Below are positions 7,569-15,684 of a DNA stretch of 34,110 nt, one piece after another. Source of the stretch: an uncultured Clostridia bacterium (GTDB lineage Bacteria > Bacillota > Clostridia > Oscillospirales > Acutalibacteraceae); NCBI GenBank assembly GCA_937884975.1, contig CAKZZS010000021.1, positions 1-34,110 on the forward strand, written 5' to 3'. The first letter of the stretch is position 1; each line of letters opens with the position of its first letter. The notes under the pieces are model-generated. The model was not told where the DNA came from. It did not search any database and saw nothing but the letters and a program-made list of their open reading frames with translations. The position numbers and the translations under genes were made by a program.

Positions 7569-7606
7569 AAAAGGCTAATTGATTTTCTGTAATCAATTAG
7601 CCTTTT
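7569..7606. terminator. Strong bidirectional-type hairpin
   Basis: A perfect 16-bp stem (AAAAGGCTAATTGATT and its complement) with a 6-base loop (TTCTGT), flanked by A-run and T-run, has the form of a bidirectional Rho-independent terminator. It would insulate the second tnpV from read-through from the left element. Confidence 0.8.
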
Positions 7607-7652
7607 CTCTTTATTTCTTTTTCTTGTGGTTTTTATTGTACTCTGCAAAACT

Positions 7653-8030
7653 ATGAACAAGACTTTTTCAGATAAGAACAACGGACTCGATTATACACTG
7701 GTTGGGGAGGTTTACCTCCCTAACCTTGTGTCAACCGAAACAAATTACGAGATTGGTCATTGGGGACAGCGGCACCTTGACTATATCAAGCAGCATCGCA
7801 AAGTTCTCTACACATCACTACTCACAAGCTGCAAGCTCAACTCGTATTTGTATGACGTTGATGTCAGAGCAACCGAGATGTATGACCGCCTTGTAAAGCA
7901 ACTCAAGGAACAGCAAGGCATTACCGAGCAACTCAAAGCAACTGATATGATGACGTGGGTTCAGGTAATGAACAATATCTCAAATCAGGCAAGAGAGATT
8001 GTAAATGCCGAGGTGATTTATACCGTATAA
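7653..8030 (+). CDS. TnpV family transposon-encoded protein (copy 2)
   Basis: A 125-residue TnpV homologue, paralogous to the gene at 2795-3172 and the same length when started at 7653. It shares DKN.GLDYTLVGEVYLP, the GHWGQRHLDYIKQHRK block and a MMTWVQVMNNISNQAREIVNAEVIYT C-terminus. The in-frame ATG at 7626 would add nine residues that overlap the terminator tail, so 7653 is preferred, although no clear ribosome binding site precedes it. The function is unknown. Confidence 0.75.
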   Translation: MNKTFSDKNNGLDYTLVGEVYLPNLVSTETNYEIGHWGQRHLDYIKQHRKVLYTSLLTSCKLNSYLYDVDVRATEMYDRLVKQLKEQQGITEQLKATDMMTWVQVMNNISNQAREIVNAEVIYTV

Positions 8031-8044
8031 TAAAATATCGCAGG

Positions 8045-8062
8045 GCGAGGAGTAATCCTCGC
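8045..8062 (+). terminator. Hairpin after tnpV copy 2
   Basis: GCGAGGA-GTAA-TCCTCGC forms a perfect 7-bp stem just after the tnpV stop; the T-run is poor. The first tnpV has a GC-rich hairpin at the same place, so the stem may belong to the TnpV unit. The remaining gap to 8331 holds another AT-rich imperfect inverted repeat (about 8226-8272) and the next promoter. Confidence 0.45.
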
Positions 8063-8273
8063 TCTATTCGGTAAGCATTTAGAAGTCATTTTTGAGGTTT
8101 TTAATGATATACCCTTGACCCCTCAATTTTGACATCTTGAAACGCAGCAATCATGCGGGTTTCAGAGCCTTAAAATGCTGACTTTTTAAAGCGTTGTTTT
8201 TATTAAACAAATCATTGCATATTACAAAAACTCGGCAATTATTGAACAGATTCAAACATCTGCCGAATTTTTG

Positions 8274-8302
8274 TTGACTAATTGGCAACAATATATTATA
8301 AT
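8274..8302 (+). promoter_or_regulatory. Sigma-70-type promoter for the DUF4143 ATPase gene
   Basis: TTGACT (8274-8279) and TATAAT (8297-8302) are 17 bases apart, 30 bases before the ATG at 8332. A TTGGCAAC copy (8282-8289) lies in the spacer, so a protein binding that motif could control this promoter. Confidence 0.75.
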
Positions 8303-8331
8303 AAACCCAGAACACATTATGAGGTGTAATT

Positions 8332-9561
8332 ATGAAATACATTAATCGTCATATTGAACAGTATATTGCAGAATTAAGCAAAACTTGGTCTGCAATTTTG
8401 CTCACAGGGCCACGTCAATCTGGCAAGACAACCATGTTGAAATCTCTTGCCGAAAAAGAGAATATTGAGAGAGAATATGTGTCGCTTGACGATTTAACCA
8501 TGCGTGAAATGGCAAAGAACGATCCCAAGATGTTTTTGCAGTTACACAAACCGCCTGTACTTATTGACGAAGTGCAGTATGCACCGGAACTGTTCACCTA
8601 TATAAAAATTCATATTGATGAGCATCATAATCCCGGCGATTTCTGGTTGACGGGTTCGCAAATCTTTCGCTTAATGCACGGTGTGCAAGAATCTCTTGCT
8701 GGCAGAGTAGCCGTTTTGCATATGTCGCCTCTATCGCAAAGAGAACTTATATCAGCGCAGCCTCGCCCGTTTTCAACAAGTTTTGAAGATTTGTTAGAGG
8801 ATTCAAAAAAGATTATGCCGGTGACTACACCCGAACTTTTTGAACGCATATGGAATGGTTGCATGCCCGGTCTTGCCGGAGGAGATTATCCAGACAGAAA
8901 TATTTTTTATTCTTCTTATATTTCAACTTATGTTGAGCGAGACGTCAGAGAGTTATCGGGCACTATTGATGCGCTAAAGTTTTCACGCTTTATTACTGCT
9001 GTTGCGGCTCGTGCATCACAGATGGTTAATTATAAAGCAATCGCCGACGATGCAGACATTGACCAGAACACTGCTAAAAAGTGGATGGAAATATTGGAAA
9101 CACTTGGAATTATATTTCTTCTTCATCCCTATTCAAATAATGTATTAAAGCGCACTATAAAATCGCCCAAACTATATTTTTATGATACAGGATTAGTGTG
9201 CTATTTAACGCGATGGTCTTCACCCGAAGTGGCTGAAAGCGGTGCAATGAGCGGCGCTTTGCTTGAAAACTTTGCTGTTTCAGAAATAGCAAAGAGTTAT
9301 CAAAATGTAGGGAAAAACCCATATATTCATTATTATCGTGACCGTGACGCAAGAGAGATTGACGTAATACTTGAAGGCGACGGCAAGCTTTGTCCGCTCG
9401 AGATAAAAAAGACAGCGACACCAGACAAGAGAATTACAAGAGCGTTTAAGTTGATAGATAAATCACCACTTGAACTTGGAACATCGGCAGTTTTATGTAT
9501 GGCTGACAAATTAAGCGCATTTGATAGTGATAATCTTATTGTTCCAATATGGTTAATATAG
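8332..9561 (+). CDS. AAA ATPase with DUF4143 domain
   Basis: A 409-residue protein of the AAA_14-DUF4143 family. Walker A is GPRQSGKTT (residues 26-34) and Walker B is VLIDEVQYA (near residue 76), followed by a sensor-like FWLTGSQ. The C-terminal third is the DUF4143 domain. It ends with a nuclease-like pattern (D-A-R-EIDVIL... then PLEIKKT) seen in many family members. These proteins are common in islands and are often suspected of defence or toxin roles; the mechanism is unproven. It has its own promoter and lies just before the restriction-modification genes. Confidence 0.82.
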   Translation: MKYINRHIEQYIAELSKTWSAILLTGPRQSGKTTMLKSLAEKENIEREYVSLDDLTMREMAKNDPKMFLQLHKPPVLIDEVQYAPELFTYIKIHIDEHHNPGDFWLTGSQIFRLMHGVQESLAGRVAVLHMSPLSQRELISAQPRPFSTSFEDLLEDSKKIMPVTTPELFERIWNGCMPGLAGGDYPDRNIFYSSYISTYVERDVRELSGTIDALKFSRFITAVAARASQMVNYKAIADDADIDQNTAKKWMEILETLGIIFLLHPYSNNVLKRTIKSPKLYFYDTGLVCYLTRWSSPEVAESGAMSGALLENFAVSEIAKSYQNVGKNPYIHYYRDRDAREIDVILEGDGKLCPLEIKKTATPDKRITRAFKLIDKSPLELGTSAVLCMADKLSAFDSDNLIVPIWLI

Positions 9562-9603
9562 TTTTGTATAGTAACATTTTTTGCGTTATGAGGAAGGATT
9601 ATT

Positions 9604-9900
9604 ATGGTAAACGAACAAGAAATATTGAAAATTCGAAAAGATTTAGAAGAGCGAGAGCAAATTAGCAACAAGTTTAAGCAAAAGGGTTATTTTACCAAAG
9701 AAGAAAAGAATGAAGCCATCAAAAAAGTAACGGAGTTGAGAGCTTCAGATATAGTTGTTAATGCAATTGCTTTTGCTGAAAACGCAAAAGGTAGTACACC
9801 ACCTGAATTAGCTTCAGATGAGATGGTGTTTAACGAAATCAATAAACAAATTGAGTTTTTAAAAGCAAAGCTTGCAAATGAACTTGGGAGGAAGAATTAA
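9604..9900 (+). CDS. Small helical protein upstream of the RM fusion
   Basis: A 98-residue, highly charged, probably coiled-coil protein (EILKIRKDLEEREQISNKFKQKG..., then INKQIEFLKAKLANELG). I do not recognise a family. Its stop overlaps the start of the nuclease-methyltransferase gene by one base (TAATG), implying translational coupling. It may be a structural or regulatory partner of the restriction-modification complex. An AGGAAGG site precedes the ATG. Confidence 0.65.
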   Translation: MVNEQEILKIRKDLEEREQISNKFKQKGYFTKEEKNEAIKKVTELRASDIVVNAIAFAENAKGSTPPELASDEMVFNEINKQIEFLKAKLANELGRKN

Positions 9901-11921
9901 TGGCTGAAACAAAAGTAATCGTAATACCCGAAGGTAAAATATGCGACTATATTGACGGAAAATTCCGCAATGACACCCCGGAGGAATATGTTCGTCAGAC
10001 AATTGAAAAGCGCCTTGTAAACGAACACAAATATCTTCCTCGTCAAGTGAAAATTGAATATACCCTTCAGCTTGGCTCCCGTAAACCCCGAGCAGATATT
10101 GTTATTTTTGATAAAGATTGCACCGAGCAAACACAAAACAACATCAAGCTTATTATTGAGTGCAAAAAAGAAGCCGTTGATGCAAAAAATGCAAAAGACG
10201 GAGTTGAACAATTAAAATCCTATATGTCAGCTTGTCCTAATTGTGAATGGGGTATGTGGACTAACGGAAAGCAAAAGGAAGTATTCCGTAAATACACAAA
10301 TGACAAAGGCTCTGTAGATTTTATGGAGTACAACGACATTCCTTCTGCTGACGGTAACCTTGATGATGTAAACCGCCCGAAAAGAACTTCGTTAAAGAAT
10401 GCTTATGACGACAATCTTTTGTTTGTATTTAAGACTTGCCATAATCATATTCACGTTAATGATGGTTTACAAAAACAACCTGCCTTTTTTGAATTGCTCA
10501 AAGTAATATTCTGCAAAATTGAAGATGAGAGAAATATAACAAAAGATTTAGAGTTTTATACAACTTCTGAAGAACGCTCAAATCCCGACGGTCAGTTGAC
10601 AGTTAAAAAAAGAATATCAAAAATATTTGATAATGTAAAAAGAAAATATGGTAAAATATTTGATTCTAATGATGAAATAAAACTTTCACCGCGCAGTCTT
10701 GCTTATATTGTTAGTGAACTTCAAAAGTATAGCCTGCTTAAAACAAACATTGATATAAAAGGAAAGGCTTATGAGGAAATTGTAGGTTCCAATTTGCGTG
10801 GTGATAGAGGAGAATTTTTTACACCGAGAAATGTAATGAAAATGGTTGTTGAAATGATTAATCCTCAAATTGAAGAAAAGGTTCTTGACAGTTCGTGCGG
10901 TACGGGAGGATTTTTAGTAACCGCAATGACACATGTAATGAAAAAAGTTGAAGATGATTTTTCAAAACAATTAGAGTTAGAAAGAAAAGATTGGGATAAC
11001 AATTATGAAAAGGCTTTTAACGACAGAATCTCTGAATTGGCTTCCCAAGACTATTTTGGATTTGATATTAACCCCGATCTTGTTAAAGCTACCAAAATGA
11101 ATATGGTTATGAACAATGACGGAAGCGGAAACATTCTTCAAACAAATTCACTCTTGCCACCTCATGAATGGACGGATGAATTCAGAACAAAGTTGGCAGA
11201 AGCACTTGGTGTATCAAAAACAGACATAAGAAATTATTCCACCCTCGAATTCTTTGACGTAATCGTAACGAATCCTCCGTTTGGAAGCAAGATTCCGGTT
11301 AAAGATAAAAACGTACTTGAACAATTTGAATTAGCACATATTTGGGAAAACAATAAAGCTACAGGAACATGGACAATGACAGATAGACTGCAATCGTCAG
11401 TTCCACCCGAAATCCTCTTTATTGAGCGTTGTACACAGTTCCTTGTTCCAGGCGGAAGAATGGGTATTGTTTTACCTGATTCAATTCTTGGTTCACCCGG
11501 TTTGGGATATATCAGGGAGTGGTTAATTAAGAATCACCGTATTGTTGCAAGCATTGACCTTCATGCCGATACTTTCCAGCCTCGTAACGGCACGCAAACT
11601 TCTGTATTATTCCTTGAAAAGAAAACACAAGAACAAAAAGACGCAGAAGAAAAAAGCGGCAAAATGGCTGACTATAACATTTTTATGGCTATGGTTGAAA
11701 AAGTCGGTCACGATAAGCGTGGAAACCCTGTTTTCAAAAGAGATGCCGAGGGTAACGAAATTCTTGTACCAGATACAAACAGTGTACTTGTATTAGGTGA
11801 AACAAGCGAAGGTGACAGAACCGTATCGCAGCAACAAAAGAAAAAGGTTGAGGACGACCAGACATATAATGTTCCTTCAATCTTTAACGAATGGAAGGTG
11901 CAGGAGGGATTATCATGGTAA
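9900..11921 (+). CDS. Nuclease-N6-adenine methyltransferase fusion (BcgI-like RM subunit)
   Basis: A 673-residue protein. Residues about 1-130 resemble the HsdR N-terminal nuclease domain, with a PD-(D/E)xK-type set: Asp66 in PRADIVIF and Glu87/Lys89 in IIECKKE. From about 260 on it is an HsdM-type N6-adenine methyltransferase: helical region, LRGDRGEFFTPRNV, motif I DSSCGTGGF (330-338), and catalytic NPPFG starting at residue 458. A specificity subunit gene follows with overlapping start, and there is no HsdR translocase. This matches the type IIB/IIG arrangement of BcgI (RM fusion plus S) rather than ordinary type I. Nuclease activity is inferred from the motif. Confidence 0.85.
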   Translation: MAETKVIVIPEGKICDYIDGKFRNDTPEEYVRQTIEKRLVNEHKYLPRQVKIEYTLQLGSRKPRADIVIFDKDCTEQTQNNIKLIIECKKEAVDAKNAKDGVEQLKSYMSACPNCEWGMWTNGKQKEVFRKYTNDKGSVDFMEYNDIPSADGNLDDVNRPKRTSLKNAYDDNLLFVFKTCHNHIHVNDGLQKQPAFFELLKVIFCKIEDERNITKDLEFYTTSEERSNPDGQLTVKKRISKIFDNVKRKYGKIFDSNDEIKLSPRSLAYIVSELQKYSLLKTNIDIKGKAYEEIVGSNLRGDRGEFFTPRNVMKMVVEMINPQIEEKVLDSSCGTGGFLVTAMTHVMKKVEDDFSKQLELERKDWDNNYEKAFNDRISELASQDYFGFDINPDLVKATKMNMVMNNDGSGNILQTNSLLPPHEWTDEFRTKLAEALGVSKTDIRNYSTLEFFDVIVTNPPFGSKIPVKDKNVLEQFELAHIWENNKATGTWTMTDRLQSSVPPEILFIERCTQFLVPGGRMGIVLPDSILGSPGLGYIREWLIKNHRIVASIDLHADTFQPRNGTQTSVLFLEKKTQEQKDAEEKSGKMADYNIFMAMVEKVGHDKRGNPVFKRDAEGNEILVPDTNSVLVLGETSEGDRTVSQQQKKKVEDDQTYNVPSIFNEWKVQEGLSW

Positions 11922-13390
11922 ACTCTACTCTTGCGGTTAAGAATCAACCTGATGAATCACTAAAAGTTGTTGTTAATGAAGCACCGTTAAAATGGTGTTC
12001 TGTTTCTCTGTCTGATGTTGTAAATAGAGGAAAACGACTGGAAGCAAGTGTTTTTGATGTTGAGGCAAAGCAGGCACTTTTGGCTGTATCAAAATGCAAG
12101 TATCCAACATCAAAACTAATTAGTAAAGAAGGTCCGGTAATAAAAGCTCATTATGGAGCAAGATTAAAAAGACGTTATGTTTTGAAAAGCACACCTGGTT
12201 CTATAGGATTTATAGGCAGCTCAGAAATGTTGGATATTTATCCACAGCCGATAAAGTTCATGGTAAGTGATGAAACCACAAATGCTTTGAAAGTTAAAAA
12301 TGGAACTGTTTTGATATCAAGATCAGGTACAATCGGTAACATAACCTTCGTTAATAAGACATTGGAAAAAATGTTTGTAAGCGAGCACGCAATGAGATTG
12401 GAATGCGGTGAAACCCCAGGATATGTTTACACATATCTTAAATCCAGAACAGGCAAAGCAATTGTTTGTTCAAACATATATGGCGCTGTTGTTCAACAAA
12501 TCGAGCCAGAGCATCTCGCCACTGTTCCAATTCCTGATGCACCGGACGACATTAAGAAAAGAATTAATGATTTAATTGTTAAATCTTATGACCTAAGGGA
12601 TGAGTCAAACGATTTGATTGATGAAGCAACCGCTTTATTGATTGAAGAATTAAAACTTCCGAATATTGAAGATTTTGAAGTTGATGATTATAAAATGGAT
12701 GCACCGATTGAAACCTTCAGCGTAAAATTAAGCAATATGGCTGGACGTGCAGACGCATCCTATCATTTGCCAATTGTTGATGCAATAGTTGATCATATGA
12801 AAGAATATGCGGAAGAAGTAACCACAATAGGTGATAATCGTATCAGTTCTGATGTGATATTGCCCGGTAGATTCAAGAGGATCTATGTTGAAGAAGGATA
12901 TGGACGTGTTTTCATTGGCGGAAAGCAATTATGGGAACTAGATCCTTCTAACAAAAAGTATTTATCTCTTGTTCATCATGGAGAACGGATATCAAAACAA
13001 TTAGAACTTCATGAAAATATGACTCTTATTACATGTAGCGGTACAATAGGAAAAGTTGCATTGGTAGGACGACACTGGGAAAACTGGACCGCAAATCAGC
13101 ATATTATTAGAGTTGTTCCTGCAAATACAGGCATTGCTGGATATGTTAATATCTTTTTAGCTTCGGATTACGGACATCAATTAATAACCCGCTTTACCTA
13201 CGGCTCTGTAGTTGATGAAATTGATGACAATCATGTTCGTCAAATACCTATTCCTTTACTAAAGAACAAAGATGTCCAAAAGCAGATAAACGAGCTTGCA
13301 TTATCAGCAAATGAGAAAAGATATAAAGCATATTGTTTGGAGCAAGAAGCCCTTCGCATTATGGATGAAGAAGTGATTTTTGCAAAGTGA
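11915..13390 (+). CDS. hsdS: Restriction-modification specificity subunit (HsdS-like)
   Basis: About 491 residues from the ATG at 11915, preceded by GGAGGG within the end of the upstream gene; an upstream in-frame start at 11891 lacks such a site. The protein has two target-recognition halves (about 15-210 and 245-480), each with a repeated core of the type LISRSGTIGN / LITCSGTIGKVALVG and an EHAMRL / NQHIIRV segment, then IPIPL near the end of the second. HsdS proteins set the bipartite DNA sequence recognised. The stop is followed 10 bases later by the HEPN-like gene. Confidence 0.83.
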   Translation: MVNSTLAVKNQPDESLKVVVNEAPLKWCSVSLSDVVNRGKRLEASVFDVEAKQALLAVSKCKYPTSKLISKEGPVIKAHYGARLKRRYVLKSTPGSIGFIGSSEMLDIYPQPIKFMVSDETTNALKVKNGTVLISRSGTIGNITFVNKTLEKMFVSEHAMRLECGETPGYVYTYLKSRTGKAIVCSNIYGAVVQQIEPEHLATVPIPDAPDDIKKRINDLIVKSYDLRDESNDLIDEATALLIEELKLPNIEDFEVDDYKMDAPIETFSVKLSNMAGRADASYHLPIVDAIVDHMKEYAEEVTTIGDNRISSDVILPGRFKRIYVEEGYGRVFIGGKQLWELDPSNKKYLSLVHHGERISKQLELHENMTLITCSGTIGKVALVGRHWENWTANQHIIRVVPANTGIAGYVNIFLASDYGHQLITRFTYGSVVDEIDDNHVRQIPIPLLKNKDVQKQINELALSANEKRYKAYCLEQEALRIMDEEVIFAK

Positions 13391-13400
13391 GGTGCAAAAT

Positions 13401-14180
13401 TTGTCAAATTATAAAGATTGGATAGATGCAATTGAAATAAAAGTTGATTACTTTTCTGCATTTATGAAAGCGTGGATTGCGTTTAATGCGTGGTACAATA
13501 GTGAAATAAACGGCAGAACGGACAAAGAACGAATTGATTTTATTGCTTATCGTACAAATCGCTTTAAAAATTATGTTATCAATTTACTAAACGCAGATAA
13601 CTCAGAGGCGAAAAGGTTTCGCGACAACATTGCAAATCTACATGAGGCACTATTAAATGCGCCAATTACAACGCAAGAATATGTAGGTGTGCAGCAATCA
13701 ATTTCCTTTTCTGAAGTAGCAATAAAAAACACAAATGCAAACAGTAAGAAAGAATACTATTCCTATCGTTTCGCGTGCATACGTTCTAACGGAAAAATCA
13801 CTACTACCGTTTGTAAAAAATCAAACGGACAAGAAATGTTTTCATTTGAACAAGATGAATATGACGTTGACACATTAAAAGCACAATCCACTTTTCAAGC
13901 ATTGACACAAACGCAGCAAGGAAAATGTCTTGAATGTTATAATGAACTGAAACCATACATAACAGAATCTGTTTTATCCACAAATCCCGATCAATCAATG
14001 ATGATGGGAACATACAGTTTTGTTAACGATATTGATTCCATAAGCAAGGCAATTGTAATTATTCTTTATATGCTTCGTTGTTGTCTCACTCACGGTGATA
14101 TAACTCCAGATGAATCCACAAACAAAGTATATCAGTATGCATATGAAGTGCTTAAAACACCGTTAAAGAAATTAAAGTAA
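13401..14180 (+). CDS. Probable HEPN-domain protein in RM operon
   Basis: About 259 residues from a TTG start at 13401. I prefer this start because AGTGAGGTG lies 6 bases upstream and it does not overlap hsdS; an upstream TTG (13380) and a GTG (13392) are possible. The N-terminus FMKAWIAFNAWYNSE and the C-terminal LRCCLTHGD, giving Arg226-x4-His231, fit the HEPN helical fold and its R-x4-6-H ribonuclease signature. The middle (about 110-190) is not recognised. As the last gene of the restriction-modification operon it may be a defence RNase or a partner. Assignment rests on weak motifs. Confidence 0.55.
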   Translation: MSNYKDWIDAIEIKVDYFSAFMKAWIAFNAWYNSEINGRTDKERIDFIAYRTNRFKNYVINLLNADNSEAKRFRDNIANLHEALLNAPITTQEYVGVQQSISFSEVAIKNTNANSKKEYYSYRFACIRSNGKITTTVCKKSNGQEMFSFEQDEYDVDTLKAQSTFQALTQTQQGKCLECYNELKPYITESVLSTNPDQSMMMGTYSFVNDIDSISKAIVIILYMLRCCLTHGDITPDESTNKVYQYAYEVLKTPLKKLK

Positions 14181-14469
14181 CGATATATAAAGAGCATAAA
14201 AGTTCTTTATTAATCTGGTCGTTCAAGTCATAGGATTTTGTAATGATAATAGTATTGATTACCATATTAAAACCGGCACAATGATCAATTTTGAAGAACC
14301 TTGATTCTCTTACTTTAAAGTGTTGAATTCATCGTTAATATGTGTTATATTAATGGCAACAATATGGCAACAGAAAATTTTGCAGCCTATGTGTTTAGGA
14401 TAATGCAAATAATCAGGATAACTGAAGCAACAAAACCCTTACTAAAATGTTAAGGTTTTAAGTTTCAGA
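14181..14469. other. Intergenic, AT-rich right end of island
   Basis: No gene is supported here. The stretch is A/T-rich and contains the tandem ATGGCAAC pair (14353-14371) and short runs shared in style with the left junction (AATAATCAGGATAAC here, AATAATCAAAGGAAC near 7390). It fits the right recombination arm of the island. Confidence 0.5.
14353..14371 (+). repeat. Tandem ATGGCAAC pair, right side
   Basis: ATGGCAAC at 14353-14360 and 14364-14371 has the same 11-bp period and orientation as the TTGGCAAC pair at 7520-7538. It lies about 100 bases before the right att-like core. Candidate integrase arm sites. Confidence 0.55.
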
Positions 14470-14485
14470 GTAGAGTGGGAATAAT
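14470..14485 (+). repeat. att-like direct repeat, right copy (guaA-end core)
   Basis: An exact second copy of the 16-mer found at 7447-7462, including GAG TGG GAA TAA. It marks the likely right end (attR) of the inserted DNA, since chromosomal metabolic genes start soon after and base composition changes. Confidence 0.6.
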
Positions 14486-14665
14486 CGCCGAGCGCTGCCT
14501 GCGGCAGATGAAGCGAGAGCGATTATTTGTGTAAAACAAGGAGTGTTGCGAAGCGCTCCAAGCGAGCAAGACGACTATGTTTTTCGTGGGAGAAATCAAC
14601 TAACACTGCTATTGAACAGGAACAATTAACTTTCAGCAGCAATAATTAACCAAAGGAGAAAGAAT
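14486..14665. other. Intergenic: imperfect hairpin DNA before the dehydrogenase gene
   Basis: No gene is supported. Bases about 14483-14525 form an imperfect hairpin whose ends are AATCGC and GCGATT and whose tip is CTGCC-TGC-GGCAG. A second GC-rich patch (GGAG...GCGAAGCGCTCC) follows. There is no convincing promoter. If the island reading is right, this is the native DNA downstream of guaA. AAAGGAGAAAG precedes the next ATG. Confidence 0.4.
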
Positions 14666-15622
14666 ATGAGTTATAAAAAAGTTGTAATCGCCGGAGGCGG
14701 CGTTTTAGGAAGCCAGATCGCTTTACAGTCGGCATACTGGGGCTTTGATACCACAATTTGGCTTCGAAGCGAGAGCAGTATCGGAAGAACGCAGCCGAAG
14801 CTTGACCAGTTCAGAGATACAATTGCCGAAGAAATCGACAAGATGGCGCAAGACCCTTCTTTCGTATGCAGAGGTCTTATTGACGAAGGAAAATTCGACA
14901 AGGACGAATGCCTTAAGAAAATAAATGACGCTCACGATAATATCAAGCTCGAGCTTGATATGGCAAAGGCAGTCAAGGACGCCGATATCGTCATTGAGTC
15001 AATGGCGGAGGAAGTAAACGCTAAAAAAGAGTTTTACGAAAAGCTCGCTCCTTATCTTGAAGAAAAAACTGTTCTTGTAACGAATTCTTCAACTCTTCTT
15101 CCCTCAACCTTTGCAAAATATACAGGCAGACCCGAAAAATTCCTTTCGCTTCATTTTGCAAACTACATCTGGAGAAACAATGTCGCAGAGGTAATGGTTC
15201 AGGACAAGACCGATAATCGCTATTTTGAAGAGGTTAAGCAATTTGCGTCTGAAATTCATATGATTCCGCTTCCCGTAAACAAGGAGAAAAACGGCTATCT
15301 TTTAAACAGTATGTTGGTTCCGTTCCTTTTAAGCGGTCTTGACCTTGTTGCTAACGGCGTTTCCGACCCCGTTAGCGTTGACACCGCCTGGAAGACTGGC
15401 ACGGGCGCTCCGAGAGGACCTTTTGAAATCTTTGACGTTGTAGGTTTAATTACCGCAAAGAATATTGTTGAGCAGTATCAGAAGGTGCCGGGTCTTATAA
15501 ATCCCCTGCTTAAAAAGATGATGCTGCCTTACAATTTCAAAGGTATGTTAAAGATTCTTGACGAATACATAGACGCAGGCAAGCTCGGCAGATCGACCGG
15601 AGAAGGCTTCTATAAGTATTAA
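14666..15622 (+). CDS. 3-hydroxyacyl-CoA dehydrogenase-like oxidoreductase
   Basis: A 318-residue NAD(P)-binding protein of the 3-hydroxybutyryl-CoA dehydrogenase family (usual length about 280-320). The dinucleotide motif is GGGVLGSQIA (residues 10-19). The catalytic region is NSSTLLPSTFAKYTGRPEKF then LHFAN, where the family has HFFNP, so the catalytic His is kept but the following residues differ. The C-terminal helical domain contains GYLLNSM and GAPRGPFEIFDVVGL. It may act on a short-chain or unusual 3-hydroxyacyl-CoA. It ends just before the promoter of the Leu T-box unit, with no terminator seen. Confidence 0.78.
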   Translation: MSYKKVVIAGGGVLGSQIALQSAYWGFDTTIWLRSESSIGRTQPKLDQFRDTIAEEIDKMAQDPSFVCRGLIDEGKFDKDECLKKINDAHDNIKLELDMAKAVKDADIVIESMAEEVNAKKEFYEKLAPYLEEKTVLVTNSSTLLPSTFAKYTGRPEKFLSLHFANYIWRNNVAEVMVQDKTDNRYFEEVKQFASEIHMIPLPVNKEKNGYLLNSMLVPFLLSGLDLVANGVSDPVSVDTAWKTGTGAPRGPFEIFDVVGLITAKNIVEQYQKVPGLINPLLKKMMLPYNFKGMLKILDEYIDAGKLGRSTGEGFYKY

Positions 15623-15653
15623 AGTTAAAAATCGATAAACAATACAATTTTTA

Positions 15654-15682
15654 TTGACAACAGTAATTCTTTGTGCTAAAAT
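15654..15682 (+). promoter_or_regulatory. Promoter of the Leu T-box leader
   Basis: TTGACA (15654-15659) and TAAAAT (15677-15682) with a 17-base spacer. Transcription should start near 15689, which gives a leader of about 300 bases before the LeuA-like gene. Confidence 0.8.
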
Positions 15683-15684
15683 AC

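Larger units (their letters stand above)
7447..14485 (+). mobile_element. AT-rich defence-type genomic island between att-like repeats
   Basis: The segment is bounded by an exact 16-bp direct repeat and has tandem TGGCAAC motifs near both ends. Its coding sequence is visibly more A/T-rich than the chromosome to the right. It carries TnpV, an AAA/DUF4143 ATPase, a nuclease-methyltransferase fusion, a specificity subunit and a probable HEPN protein. No recombinase lies within it, so it would depend on an integrase supplied by a neighbouring element, or the two segments form one composite element. Confidence 0.55.

Noticed and set aside
8151..8342. 63-residue minus-strand open frame between tnpV and the DUF4143 gene
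   Set aside because: It covers the promoter and an inverted repeat, has no ribosome binding site and resembles no family.
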